Assembly (NCBI RefSeq): GCF_004786035.1
Contig: NZ_CP035088.1
Location: 2,206,001 to 2,270,000, forward strand
Length of the DNA stretch: 64,000 nt
Direction: 5' to 3'
Source: Pseudomonas viciae
Lineage (GTDB): Bacteria; Pseudomonadota; Gammaproteobacteria; Pseudomonadales; Pseudomonadaceae
The translations under genes and the position numbers were made by a program. The notes beneath the pieces are model-generated. The model made no database searches and was not told the origin of the DNA. It saw only the letters and a list, made by a program, of their open reading frames with translations. Numbering within the stretch: the stretch's first letter is position 1; every line of letters starts with the position of its first letter. Positions 27,120 to 35,790 of the stretch are shown in pieces.

Positions 27120-28271
27120 TTATTTCGCCGAGAACTTCAACACCATGGTCTGGGTGTAGGTCTGGCCTGGATCAAGTCGCGTCGAGGGGAAGTTCGGCTG
27201 GTTGGGCGAATCGGGGTAGTGCTGGGTTTCCAGGGTAAACGCACCCCAATGCGGGTAGACCTTGCCTTGCTTGCCCTTGACCGTGCCGTCGAGGAAGTTG
27301 CTGGTGTAGAACTGCACGCCAGGCTCGGTGGTATAGAGCTGCAGGCGTCGTCCGGATTCCGTGTCATACACCTCGGCGGCCAGTTTTTTCACGTCGCCCT
27401 TGGCGTCCAGCGCCCAGTTGAAATCGAAGCCGCCCTGTTTCGGTTCGGCGAATTTGAGTTGGGGGTGATCAGCCTTGATATGCGTGCCGATGGCGGTGGG
27501 CTGGGTGAAATCCATCGGTGTACCGGCCACGGGGGCCAGCTCGCCGGTGGGAATGAGCTTGCCGGTGACCGGCGTGTAGTGGGCCGCGTGCAAAGTCGCG
27601 ATCTGCTCGAGTATGTCGCCATTGCCGGCGCCGGCCAGGTTGAAATAGCTGTGGTTGGTCAGATTCAGCACCGTGGGTTTATCGGTGGTGGCCTTGTAAT
27701 CGATGCGCAACTCGTTCTGTTCATTGAGGCTGTAGGTGACATCGGTCGTCAACGCACCGGGAAAGCCCATCTCGCCATCTGGCGACACATAGGTCAGGGT
27801 GACGCCCACCGAGTCTTTGCCATCATGGGGCTCGGCCTTCCACACGCGTTTGTCGAAGCCTTGGGGCCCGCCATGCAAGGAATTGCCATGGTCGTTCTGC
27901 GGCACCTGGTAACGCTTGCCATCGAGCTCGAATGCGCCGTCGGCCAGGCGATTGCCGAAGCGGCCGATGGTCGCGCCGAAATACACGCTGCCGTTCTTCT
28001 GGTAACCCTGCACATCGTCGAAACCGAGCACGATATCGGCGGCCTTGCCGTTTTTGTCGGGCACGCTCAATGACTGGAGGATACCGCCGTAAGTGATGAC
28101 GGTGGCCTCCATGCCATGGCTGTTGCGCAGCACAAATTTTTCCACCGCCGTGCCGTCGCTGGTCTTGCCGAACGCACCGCGTTCATTGGTCAGGCCAGCA
28201 GCCTGGGAAGCCGAGGTGGCGATCATCAGAGACACTCCGAGGGCCGTGAGCAGATGTCTGGATTCAAGCAT
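27120..28271 (-). CDS. galM: Aldose 1-epimerase (mutarotase), exported
   Basis: The 383-residue protein interconverts alpha and beta anomers of hexoses. It has a signal peptide (MLESRHLLTALGVSLMIATSASQA), unlike cytoplasmic GalM of enteric bacteria, so it acts in the periplasm. Family motifs are FGATIGRFGNRLADGAFELDG, NDHGNSLHGGPQGFDKRVW (catalytic region), NLTNHSYFNLAG with the key histidine, and a C-terminal ALETQHYPDSPNQPNFPS-like segment carrying the catalytic glutamate. It stands alone. Confidence 0.93.
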   Translation of the reverse strand: MLESRHLLTALGVSLMIATSASQAAGLTNERGAFGKTSDGTAVEKFVLRNSHGMEATVITYGGILQSLSVPDKNGKAADIVLGFDDVQGYQKNGSVYFGATIGRFGNRLADGAFELDGKRYQVPQNDHGNSLHGGPQGFDKRVWKAEPHDGKDSVGVTLTYVSPDGEMGFPGALTTDVTYSLNEQNELRIDYKATTDKPTVLNLTNHSYFNLAGAGNGDILEQIATLHAAHYTPVTGKLIPTGELAPVAGTPMDFTQPTAIGTHIKADHPQLKFAEPKQGGFDFNWALDAKGDVKKLAAEVYDTESGRRLQLYTTEPGVQFYTSNFLDGTVKGKQGKVYPHWGAFTLETQHYPDSPNQPNFPSTRLDPGQTYTQTMVLKFSAK

Positions 28272-28592
28272 GGTATGACCTTCCTTCCTGTTGTTTTGTT
28301 GTTGTTTTTAACGCGAGTCGAGTCAGTTACTGGTCGGACAGCGGTGAAGGTTTTTTTGTCAGTAGTCTTTCTATTTGTGGGTTTAGAAGAGGATTTATAG
28401 CCATAAATAGAGATATATCAATTAAAAAGTAAGACTAATTGAACGGGCGAGTCTAGCCAGGGAGGGAAGGTTTTTCGCCGGGCACTGCACTTTTGCGCTT
28501 TTTGCCGCTCTATCCATGGCCTGGAAGCGGCGACCCCCGTGGCTTCCCCATGCTCAGACCGAGACTCGATGGCCGGTGCTTTTTATTCCGTG
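28272..28592. other. AT-rich intergenic region
   Basis: The gap between galM and the divergent lipoprotein gene includes a markedly AT-rich stretch at about 28375-28445. It probably holds both promoters. I see no further ORF or repeat. Confidence 0.5.
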
Positions 28593-29318
28593 ATGATGTT
28601 GCGACGTCGCTGTCCGGCGTTGTTGGTCGGTGTGTTGCTGCTGCTCAGCGGCGGTTGCAGCCACCAGCAGGGGCAGGACATGGTCACTCAGTTCAGCAAC
28701 GCCAGGCCCCAGGAGTTCTTGCAGACCAGCGTCGACCGCATGGCCACGCTGTCGATGCGCGACAACCTGCAAAGTCTTTATCTGCTGATGAGCAAGCTGT
28801 ACCTGCGCAACCCCGAGGAACTGCGAAAATCCGGCTTTCTCGACGCTCGCGCCGCCGAGAAACAGGTGCGCATGGCCATCGAGCAGCAACAACCCTTGCC
28901 CACCCTGGGGGGCAAGAAAGACCTGGCCGCCCTGAGCTATGCCATGAGCCCGGAGTTCCTCGGCGATCGGGTCGGTGCGTTCATCTATGCCATCGGCAGC
29001 ATGCTGGTCACGGCCCATGGCAATCGCCTGGAGTTCTACATGACCGATGCCATCGACCCGCGCTTTGTCAATAACGCGGCCCGCAATATCGAAAAGGCCA
29101 CCTGGTTGCTGAGCCAGCGACAGAACAAGGCCGGCCAGCCGTTGCTGTTTTCCAACGAGATCTCGGAGGAGGGCAGCAACCTGAGTTTCGCCGTGGAATT
29201 CGGAAAAATCGTTGCGCGCCTGGACCTGCTGACTCAGATGCTGGACGAGCGTTACCGGCGGATCGGGCTGAACTACGCCCAGAGCCTGTTGTTCCTGAAC
29301 TTCCTGCCGGTTCAGTGA
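28593..29318 (+). CDS. Lipoprotein of unknown function
   Basis: From ATG 28593 the 241-residue product starts MMLRRRCPALLVGVLLLLSGGC, a lipoprotein signal with lipidated Cys22. The remainder is mainly helical and soluble, with NARPQEFLQTSVDRMATLSMRDNLQSLYLLMSKLYLRNP. No family is recognised. The start is uncertain because no good ribosome-binding site precedes it; ATG 28569 would add eight residues. It is probably in the outer membrane. Confidence 0.75.
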   Translation: MMLRRRCPALLVGVLLLLSGGCSHQQGQDMVTQFSNARPQEFLQTSVDRMATLSMRDNLQSLYLLMSKLYLRNPEELRKSGFLDARAAEKQVRMAIEQQQPLPTLGGKKDLAALSYAMSPEFLGDRVGAFIYAIGSMLVTAHGNRLEFYMTDAIDPRFVNNAARNIEKATWLLSQRQNKAGQPLLFSNEISEEGSNLSFAVEFGKIVARLDLLTQMLDERYRRIGLNYAQSLLFLNFLPVQ

Positions 29319-29428
29319 GTTGATAATGAAAAAGGAATAAAGATAGATCACATCGATATAGGTGGTTATAAGAAAAATCGCTATGCTCGCGGCCAGATTT
29401 TCCACGCGGTCGCGCTGAGACGGGTTTA

Positions 29429-30214
29429 ATGGATTTCGGTAATGTCGGTTTAGTCGTAGCAGGCCTGGTGGTCGGTTTCATCGTCGGGATGACCGGCGTC
29501 GGTGGCGGTTCGCTGATGACCCCCATTCTGTTGTGGTTCGGTATCAACCCTGCGACTGCGGTAGGTACGGACTTGCTGTACGCGGCCATTACCAAATCTG
29601 GCGGTGTCCTGGTTCATGCCAGGAATCGCAACATCGACTGGGCCATTACTGGCTGGCTGACCTTGGGCAGCGTGCCGGCGGTCGGCTTGACGCTGTGGTT
29701 TCTCAGCAGCCTGCACAGTTCGCCCGACGCCATGAACGCGGTGATCAAGCAAGCCCTGGGCTTTGTCTTGTTCGCCACCGCCCTGGCGATCCTGTTCAAG
29801 AAACGCCTGCTGCAATTCGCCCATGATCGCGCTGGCGGTCACTACAACCCCACTGGCACAAGACTTAACGTGCTTACGGTTGTCACCGGCCTGGTGCTGG
29901 GCACCATGGTTGCGTTGACCTCCATCGGTGCCGGGGCCCTGGGCACCGTCGCGTTGTTCATTCTCTACCCGTTCCTGGTCACCAAGCGCCTGGTGGGCAC
30001 CGAAATCGCCCACGCCGTGCCACTGACGTTGGTCGCGGGCCTTGGCCACGCGAGCATGGGCAACATGGACTGGCACATCCTTGGCTACTTGCTGGTCGGT
30101 TCGTTGCCGGGGATCTACCTGGGTAGCCATTTGTCCGGGCGCATCTCTGACGAGGTACTGCGCCCGTGCCTGGCGGTGATGCTGGCGATGATCGGGTTCA
30201 AGTTGGCGTTCTGA
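29429..30214 (+). CDS. TauE/SafE family sulfite/organosulfonate exporter
   Basis: The 261-residue membrane protein has about eight helices and the family signatures GLVVGFIVGMTGVGGGSLMTPILLWFGINPATAVGTDLLYAAITKSGG at 8-55 and the mirrored second-half motif VALTSIGAGALGTVALFILYP around 160. These mark the TauE/SafE exporters of sulfite, sulfoacetate or related anions. The substrate is inferred only at family level. No sulfur metabolism genes adjoin. Confidence 0.9.
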   Translation: MDFGNVGLVVAGLVVGFIVGMTGVGGGSLMTPILLWFGINPATAVGTDLLYAAITKSGGVLVHARNRNIDWAITGWLTLGSVPAVGLTLWFLSSLHSSPDAMNAVIKQALGFVLFATALAILFKKRLLQFAHDRAGGHYNPTGTRLNVLTVVTGLVLGTMVALTSIGAGALGTVALFILYPFLVTKRLVGTEIAHAVPLTLVAGLGHASMGNMDWHILGYLLVGSLPGIYLGSHLSGRISDEVLRPCLAVMLAMIGFKLAF

Positions 30215-30401
30215 CACTGCCCCCCCCGCTCCCACAATAGTCCCTTCTGGCTTCAGTACCGAAGTCGTCTGCTCCTCGCCCGGTTGCGCAATGAACCCTC
30301 TAGCCTAAGCTTCAAGGCAGGCAGGCGTAGTATTGGGCGAGTCGCGGAACAATCGCCGCCATGCGCAATCAGTACAGCGTAGATATCAAAAGGAGAGGCG
30401 C

Positions 30402-30950
30402 ATGCTCATTCGGTCGTTGACCTTCGCTACCTTGCTGGCTGTCGCCGGCCCCCTGTTCGCCGCGGATGGCGACCCACCCCTGGAGGCGGAGAAGGGCAAG
30501 ACCCGGCCCCTGATCGTCATCGCCCCCAGCACTGTCGACCCCGCCTGGGTCAGCCTGAAAAAAGCCTTGGACGAGCCGGCCGGCAAGCAGGGCTTTGCCG
30601 AGCGCAACATGGTGCTCTACACCATCCTCAACACTATCGGCCAGCGTGATGGCAAAGACTTGGACCCACAAAGCACCATGGCGTTGATCCGTTCACTCAG
30701 GTTGGGCGCCGGTGCCCAGACCAAGGTCATCCTGGTGGGCAAGGACGGGGAAAAGAAGTTGGAGCATTCCGGGGCGATCGAACTGAAAGACGTCTTTGAT
30801 GCCGTCGATAAACTGCCTGCGGCAGAAAAGGAGGCGACACCTCCCGCCCCACCTCCCGCACCGGAACCTGTGCCGACCAAGGATGCGAAGGGCGCCAAGG
30901 CTGGCAAGGCAGTCAAACCGTCCGCTGCGCCGAAGCCGTTGGATGATTGA
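30402..30950 (+). CDS. Exported DUF4174 domain protein
   Basis: From ATG 30402 (AGGAGAGG upstream) the 182-residue protein has a signal peptide (MLIRSLTFATLLAVAGPLFA). The DUF4174-like domain spans about 33-130: RPLIVIAPSTVDPAWVSLKKAL and KVILVGKDGEKKLEHSGAIELKDVFDAVDKLP, a thioredoxin-like pattern without active cysteines. The C-terminal 50 residues are rich in Pro, Ala and Lys. The function is unknown. Confidence 0.82.
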   Translation: MLIRSLTFATLLAVAGPLFAADGDPPLEAEKGKTRPLIVIAPSTVDPAWVSLKKALDEPAGKQGFAERNMVLYTILNTIGQRDGKDLDPQSTMALIRSLRLGAGAQTKVILVGKDGEKKLEHSGAIELKDVFDAVDKLPAAEKEATPPAPPPAPEPVPTKDAKGAKAGKAVKPSAAPKPLDD

Positions 30951-30973
30951 GCCTTAAGGCTGATGAGACCCTT

Positions 30974-31001
30974 GTGGCGAGGGAGCAAGCTCCCTCGCCA
31001 C
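30974..31001. repeat. REP-type palindrome (GTGGCGAGGGAGC family)
   Basis: This is the same 28-mer as at 1081-1108, placed between the convergent DUF4174 and ampC genes. Confidence 0.8.
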
Positions 31002-31028
31002 AGCAAGCTTCCCTCGCGTACGCGTTGC

Positions 31029-32177
31029 TTATTGCCCATCCAGTGCAGTGAGGATCCGGTACGCCACTTTCACCCGTTCCTCATTCGGATAGTTCTTGTT
31101 CGCCAGCAACACAATCCCCATGTTCTTGCCGGGCACGAACGCGGCATAGGCGCCAAAACCGCGGGTCGACCCGGTCTTGTTGATCCAGGCGTCGTCCGGC
31201 GCAGGCCGTGGTGGATCGAGAGGTTCTACTGTGTTGGGCTCCATGGCCATCTGTGTCGAGTTGCCGGCCAGTAACTGTTCCAAAGTGAGAGGGTAAGGGT
31301 AGAGCTCCCAACCCAGGCCCTGGGTCATCCCGCCTACGGTGTAGAACCCGGTGTGGGTCGTGGCAATGGCTTGGTGCAGATCGGCGTCCAGTTTTTCAGG
31401 CCGCAGGTTGGCCTCGACGAAACGAATCAGATCAGATGAGCTGGTTTTCACCCCGTAAGCCTCGGAATCCATCGCGCCGGGCCCGACCCGGACGGCTTCG
31501 CCGTCCTTTGCGTAGCCCTGGGCGTATCGGTTCTGTTGATCCTTCGGCACCCGCACATAACTGTGTTTGAGCCCCAATCCCGGCATCAGCGTGTGTTCCA
31601 TCAGCTCATCGAATGGCTGGCCCAGGCTGCGGGCTGCCAGATAGCCGAACAATCCGATGCTCGGGTTTGAATAGAGCCGCTGAGTGCCGGCCGGGTAGAG
31701 CGGTTTCCAGGTCTTGTAATAACTGAACATCCGGTCTGGATGGTCCGCGTCCTCGGGAAACTGCAAAGGCAGGCCGCCGGGGGTGTAGGTGGCGAGGTTG
31801 AGCAGGCTGATGCCCTCGAAGGCGCTCCCGCGCAGTTCGGGGGCGAAGCGACTGGCCGGGTCCGACAGGGACAGTTTGCCACGGGCCTGGGCATAGGCCC
31901 CGAGCGTCGCGGTGAAGGTCTTGCTGACTGAGCCGATCTCGAAGAGGGTCTGGTCGGTCACCGGTTTTTTCGTATCTTTGGAGGCCACGCCGTAATTGAA
32001 GTAATGCCGTTGACCGTTGTAGGTCACCGCAACGGCCATGCCAGCGATGTCCTGTTGTTTCATCAGAGGCTGGATAGCGGCATTGACCGTGTCCTCCAGG
32101 CTGTCCTGGGCCAAGGCTGGCGTGAGGCCACAGCACAGAAAGAAAGTACCTGCGAGTATCGATTTGGCAATGTGCAT
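31029..32177 (-). CDS. ampC: Class C beta-lactamase
   Basis: The 382-residue periplasmic serine beta-lactamase has a signal peptide (MHIAKSILAGTFFLCCGLTPALA). The three active-site motifs are intact: SVSK with nucleophile Ser83, YSN at 169-171 and KTG at 334-336. Length matches AmpC enzymes (about 380-400). An AmpR regulator normally lies divergently next to ampC in Pseudomonas aeruginosa, but here the divergent neighbour is a DyP peroxidase, so its regulator must be encoded elsewhere or absent. Confidence 0.95.
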   Translation of the reverse strand: MHIAKSILAGTFFLCCGLTPALAQDSLEDTVNAAIQPLMKQQDIAGMAVAVTYNGQRHYFNYGVASKDTKKPVTDQTLFEIGSVSKTFTATLGAYAQARGKLSLSDPASRFAPELRGSAFEGISLLNLATYTPGGLPLQFPEDADHPDRMFSYYKTWKPLYPAGTQRLYSNPSIGLFGYLAARSLGQPFDELMEHTLMPGLGLKHSYVRVPKDQQNRYAQGYAKDGEAVRVGPGAMDSEAYGVKTSSSDLIRFVEANLRPEKLDADLHQAIATTHTGFYTVGGMTQGLGWELYPYPLTLEQLLAGNSTQMAMEPNTVEPLDPPRPAPDDAWINKTGSTRGFGAYAAFVPGKNMGIVLLANKNYPNEERVKVAYRILTALDGQ

Positions 32178-32428
32178 GTCTGACCGCTCTCCATGGATGG
32201 TTCCAGCCGCTCCGCATCCGGAGCGCCTGAGGGGGGCTCAATCTAGGGAGTTTTCGGTTGGCTGGCAATCGGCTGTCGTGTGGCCCAAACCCGCTTGCGA
32301 GTCGTCCGACTGGGGCATAGGAGAGTTCCTACGAAAAACTTTGATGTCCGGGCGTTCCACGGTCGTATGGCAAACCACACAAACTCACGGGCGCCGGGTA
32401 AACTTGCGCTCTTTCTAAAGGAGTCGAC

Positions 32429-33307
32429 ATGAGCTACTACCAGCCCGGCATTCTTGCCACCCCTGTTCCGCCTCAGGCCCGTCACTTGTTTTTTGCCCTG
32501 GAATCGGTCGAGGCGCTGCCGGCTGCGATAGACAGGCTCCTGTTGCTGGTCGATGGTCGTGCAGTGATTGGCTTCGGTGAGTCGCTGGTCCAGGCGCTGG
32601 GTGCCCAGATCGAAGGCCTGCGGGCATTTCCGGCACTGGCTGGTGTCGGCGTGGACAACCCTTCGACCCAGCACGCGCTGTGGTGCTGGTTGCACGGCGA
32701 GGACCGCGGCGAGCTGCTGCACCGCAGCCGCGCCATCGAGGCGGCGCTGGCCCCGGCGTTGCGCCTGGTGCAGATGAACGAAACCTTCCGCCACATGACC
32801 GGCCATGACCTGACGGGTTATGAAGATGGCACCGAAAACCCGCATGACGAAGCAGCTGTCGCCGCAGCCCTGGCCCAAGGCGTCGACGGCGTGCGTGGTG
32901 GCAGTTTTGCCGCGATCCAGCAGTGGCAACACGATTTGGACGGTTTCGCCGCCATGCAGCCTCACGAGCGCGACAACATCATGGGCCGGCGCTTGAGCGA
33001 CAACGAGGAAATCGACGAAGCGCCGGAGTCGGCCCACGTCAAACGCACCGCCCAGGAAAGCTTCGCGCCGGAGGCCTTCGTCGTGCGCCGCTCCATGCCG
33101 TGGATCGAGGGCGATCGCGCCGGTCTGATGTTTCTGGCGTTTGGTTTCTCCCTCGACGCTTTTGAAGCGCAACTGCGGCGCATGAGTGGTCTGGAGGACG
33201 GCATCACCGACGGTCTGTATCGCATGAGCCGGCCGATCACCGGCGGTTACTACTGGTGCCCGCCGCTGCTGGACGGGCGCCTGGACCTGCGCGCCCTGGC
33301 CCGGTAA
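32429..33307 (+). CDS. Dye-decolourising (DyP-type) peroxidase
   Basis: The 292-residue cytoplasmic haem peroxidase carries the DyP hallmark GYEDGTENP (130-138; Asp133 is the distal catalytic residue). His203 in SAHVKRTA is the likely proximal haem ligand, and the arginine-bearing VVRRSMPW follows. Length and sequence are close to the YfeX type. AAGGAG precedes the ATG. No encapsulin gene is present nearby. Confidence 0.93.
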   Translation: MSYYQPGILATPVPPQARHLFFALESVEALPAAIDRLLLLVDGRAVIGFGESLVQALGAQIEGLRAFPALAGVGVDNPSTQHALWCWLHGEDRGELLHRSRAIEAALAPALRLVQMNETFRHMTGHDLTGYEDGTENPHDEAAVAAALAQGVDGVRGGSFAAIQQWQHDLDGFAAMQPHERDNIMGRRLSDNEEIDEAPESAHVKRTAQESFAPEAFVVRRSMPWIEGDRAGLMFLAFGFSLDAFEAQLRRMSGLEDGITDGLYRMSRPITGGYYWCPPLLDGRLDLRALAR

Positions 33308-33386
33308 GCGCAGCGGTTTGTGCAAAGCGTGACGTGAACGCTATCCTTGGGGGCGCACGTCTATCCGTGGAACGGGGGAAGCAAAC

Positions 33387-34133
33387 GTGGATAAAGTCAT
33401 CGTCATTACCGGTGGCGGCCGCGGAATCGGAGCGGCCACGGCGCTGTTGGCCGCCGAACTGGGTTACCGGATCTGCATCAACTACCAGTCCGATGAAAGC
33501 GCCGCGCAGGAGGTGCTTGAGCATGTCCGGGCCAAGGGGGCGCAGGCGATTGCCGTGCGTGCCGACGTGAGCATCGAAGACGAAGTGATCGCGCTGTTCC
33601 ACCGGGTGGACGCCGAACTCGGCCGCGTCACGGCGCTGGTGAACAATGCCGGCACGGTCGCCCAGAAGTCCCGGCTCGATGAAATGTCCGAGTTCCGCAT
33701 TCTCAAGATCCTGAAGACCAATGTGCTGGGACCGATTCTATGTGCCAAGCACGCGGTGCTGCGCATGTCGCCCCGCCATGGCGGGCAGGGCGGTAGCATC
33801 GTCAACGTCTCGTCCGTGGCCGCCCGCCTGGGTTCCCCGAATGAGTACGTTGATTACGCGGCCTCCAAGGGCGCACTGGACACCTTCACCATTGGCCTGT
33901 CCAAGGAAGTGGCCGGCGAAGGCATTCGCGTCAACGCCGTTCGCCCGGGTTATATCTACACCGATTTCCATGCCCTCAGTGGTGATCCGGACCGGGTCAG
34001 CAAGCTGGAATCGGCGATCCCCATGGCCCGGGGCGGCCGTCCGGACGAAGTGGCCGAAGCGATTATCTGGCTGCTGTCGGACAAGGCTTCGTATGCGACC
34101 GGGACGTTTGTGGATTTGGGGGGCGGGCGCTAA
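33387..34133 (+). CDS. SDR family oxidoreductase (YgfF-like)
   Basis: The 248-residue protein is a classical short-chain dehydrogenase. It shows the NAD(P) motif TGGGRGIG (8-15), NNAG (86-89), the catalytic serine in NVSS (142-143) and YVDYAASK with Tyr157 and Lys161. The start is GTG at 33387. It resembles YgfF and glucose 1-dehydrogenase-like proteins; the substrate is unknown. It lies 79 bp after the DyP gene on the same strand. Confidence 0.92.
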   Translation: MDKVIVITGGGRGIGAATALLAAELGYRICINYQSDESAAQEVLEHVRAKGAQAIAVRADVSIEDEVIALFHRVDAELGRVTALVNNAGTVAQKSRLDEMSEFRILKILKTNVLGPILCAKHAVLRMSPRHGGQGGSIVNVSSVAARLGSPNEYVDYAASKGALDTFTIGLSKEVAGEGIRVNAVRPGYIYTDFHALSGDPDRVSKLESAIPMARGGRPDEVAEAIIWLLSDKASYATGTFVDLGGGR

Positions 34134-34162
34134 ACCTCTGGTTTGTCGTTGTCAGTATCGAC

Positions 34163-34264
34163 CTCTTCGCGAGCAAGCCCGCTCCCACCCTGGACTGCGG
34201 TGAACCAATGATTGTGGCCGCACAGCAAATCCAATGTGGGAGCGGGCTTGCTCGCGAAGGCGAT
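34163..34264. repeat. REPIN, reversed arrangement
   Basis: CTTCGCGAGCAAGCCCGCTC at the left and AATGTGGGAGCGGGCTTGCT...GCGAAGGCG at the right, with the heads pointing outward in the opposite order to most pairs here. Confidence 0.82.
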
Positions 34265-34283
34265 AGCCAGATCGACACAGCAG

Positions 34284-35693
34284 TCAAAACGATCGAATAA
34301 TCCGCCCCAACGTCTCCATCGCCTTCTCCGACACTTCGGTCCACGGGCTGCCGTAGTTCAGGCGGATGCAGTTCCTGAAACGCCGGGTCGGTGAAAAAAT
34401 CGGCCCCGGGGCGATGCTGATGCCTTGGGCCAGGGCCATCTGGAACAGTTTCAGCGAGTCCATCTGTTCCGGCAGTTCCAGCCACAGGAAATAACCACCC
34501 GCCGGCTGGCTGACGCGGGTCTGGGCTGGAAAGTAGCGGGCGATGGCGGCGAGCATGGCGCTTTGCTGTTCTTCCAGGGCGTAACGCAGTTTGCGCAGAT
34601 GACGGTCATAGCCGCCGTGTTGCAGGTAGTCGGCGATGGCGACCTGGGCCGGCATCGAGGCACACAGTGACGTCATGAGTTTGAGCCGTTCGATCTTCTG
34701 TGCGTAGCGCCCGGCGGCGACCCAGCCGATGCGATAGCCTGGCGCCAGGCTCTTGGCGAAGGAACCGCAGTGCATCACCAGCCCTTCGGTGTCGAACGCC
34801 TTGGCCGGTTTGGGGGCCTGCTGGCCGTAATAGAGTTCGGCGTAGACATCGTCTTCGATCAGCGGCACCTGATGGCGGCGCAGCAGCTCAACCAAGGCCT
34901 GTTTCCTTTCCTCGGGCATGGTCGCGCCCATGGGGTTCTGGAAACTGGTCATGCACCAGCAGGCCTTGATCGGATGGCGTTCCAGCGTCTGTGCCAACAC
35001 GTCCAGGTCGATGCCGTCGCGCGGATGGACGGGGATTTCAACGGCCTTGAGCTTGAGCCGTTCCAACACTTGCAGGCTGGCGTAGAACGCCGGCGCTTCG
35101 ATCGCCACCAGGTCTCCGGGCTCGGTCACCGCTTGCAGGCACAGGTTCAAGGCTTCCAGGGCGCCGTTGGTGACCAGCAGTTCCTCCATGGGCAGCATCA
35201 GCCCACCGACCATGTAGCGCAGGGCAATCTGTCGACGCAGTTGCGGGTTGCCCGGTGACATGTCCGTGACCACCATGCGCGGGTCCATATCCCGGGTGGC
35301 GCTGGACAGCGAGCGGGACAACCGTTGCAGTGGAAACAGCATCGGGCTGGGGAACGCCGAGCCGAACGGTACGGTGGTCGGATCCTTGATCGAGTCCAGC
35401 ACGGAAAACACCAGCTCGCTGACGTCGACTTCGGTGGATTCGTGCACATGGCTGCTGACCGCCGGTTCGGAAAACGGGTTCGGCGCATGGGTGTTGACGA
35501 AGTAGCCCGAGCGTGGCCGAGCCCGGATCAGGCCGCGGCGCTCCAGCAGGTAATAGGCCTGGAACACCGTGGACGGGCTGACACCGTAGGTCTGGCTGGC
35601 GTAGCGAACCGATGGCACACGCTGACCCGGGCCCAGCATGCCGGAACGGATCAGTTCAGCGATGTCGTCGGCGAATTTTTCGTAGCGTTTCAT
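34284..35693 (-). CDS. MocR-type PLP-dependent transcriptional regulator
   Basis: From ATG 35693 the 469-residue protein joins an N-terminal GntR winged helix (about 5-70: ELIRSGMLGPGQRVPSVRYASQTYGVSPSTVFQAYYLLERRGLI) to an aminotransferase class I domain (about 110-465). Pyridoxal phosphate should bind Lys314 in CGSFAKSLAPGYRIGW. The NP at 253-254 and D/Y of IEDDVYAELYY are conserved. Such fusions control amino-acid or vitamin B6 genes. No obvious divergent target is adjacent, so its regulon is unknown. Confidence 0.93.
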   Translation of the reverse strand: MKRYEKFADDIAELIRSGMLGPGQRVPSVRYASQTYGVSPSTVFQAYYLLERRGLIRARPRSGYFVNTHAPNPFSEPAVSSHVHESTEVDVSELVFSVLDSIKDPTTVPFGSAFPSPMLFPLQRLSRSLSSATRDMDPRMVVTDMSPGNPQLRRQIALRYMVGGLMLPMEELLVTNGALEALNLCLQAVTEPGDLVAIEAPAFYASLQVLERLKLKAVEIPVHPRDGIDLDVLAQTLERHPIKACWCMTSFQNPMGATMPEERKQALVELLRRHQVPLIEDDVYAELYYGQQAPKPAKAFDTEGLVMHCGSFAKSLAPGYRIGWVAAGRYAQKIERLKLMTSLCASMPAQVAIADYLQHGGYDRHLRKLRYALEEQQSAMLAAIARYFPAQTRVSQPAGGYFLWLELPEQMDSLKLFQMALAQGISIAPGPIFSPTRRFRNCIRLNYGSPWTEVSEKAMETLGRIIRSF

Positions 35694-35790
35694 TGCGGGC
35701 CCAGCCTTGAGTGACACATGGTTTGCGCTTTTAAACTGTGGGAGAGCCCGTGGGAGCAAAGCTCCCATAGGTGCTCGGCATCTTAAAGCT

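Noticed and set aside
35750..35768. Short palindrome GTGGGAGCAAAGCTCCCAT
   Set aside because: Probably a degenerate REP fragment; too short to annotate with confidence.
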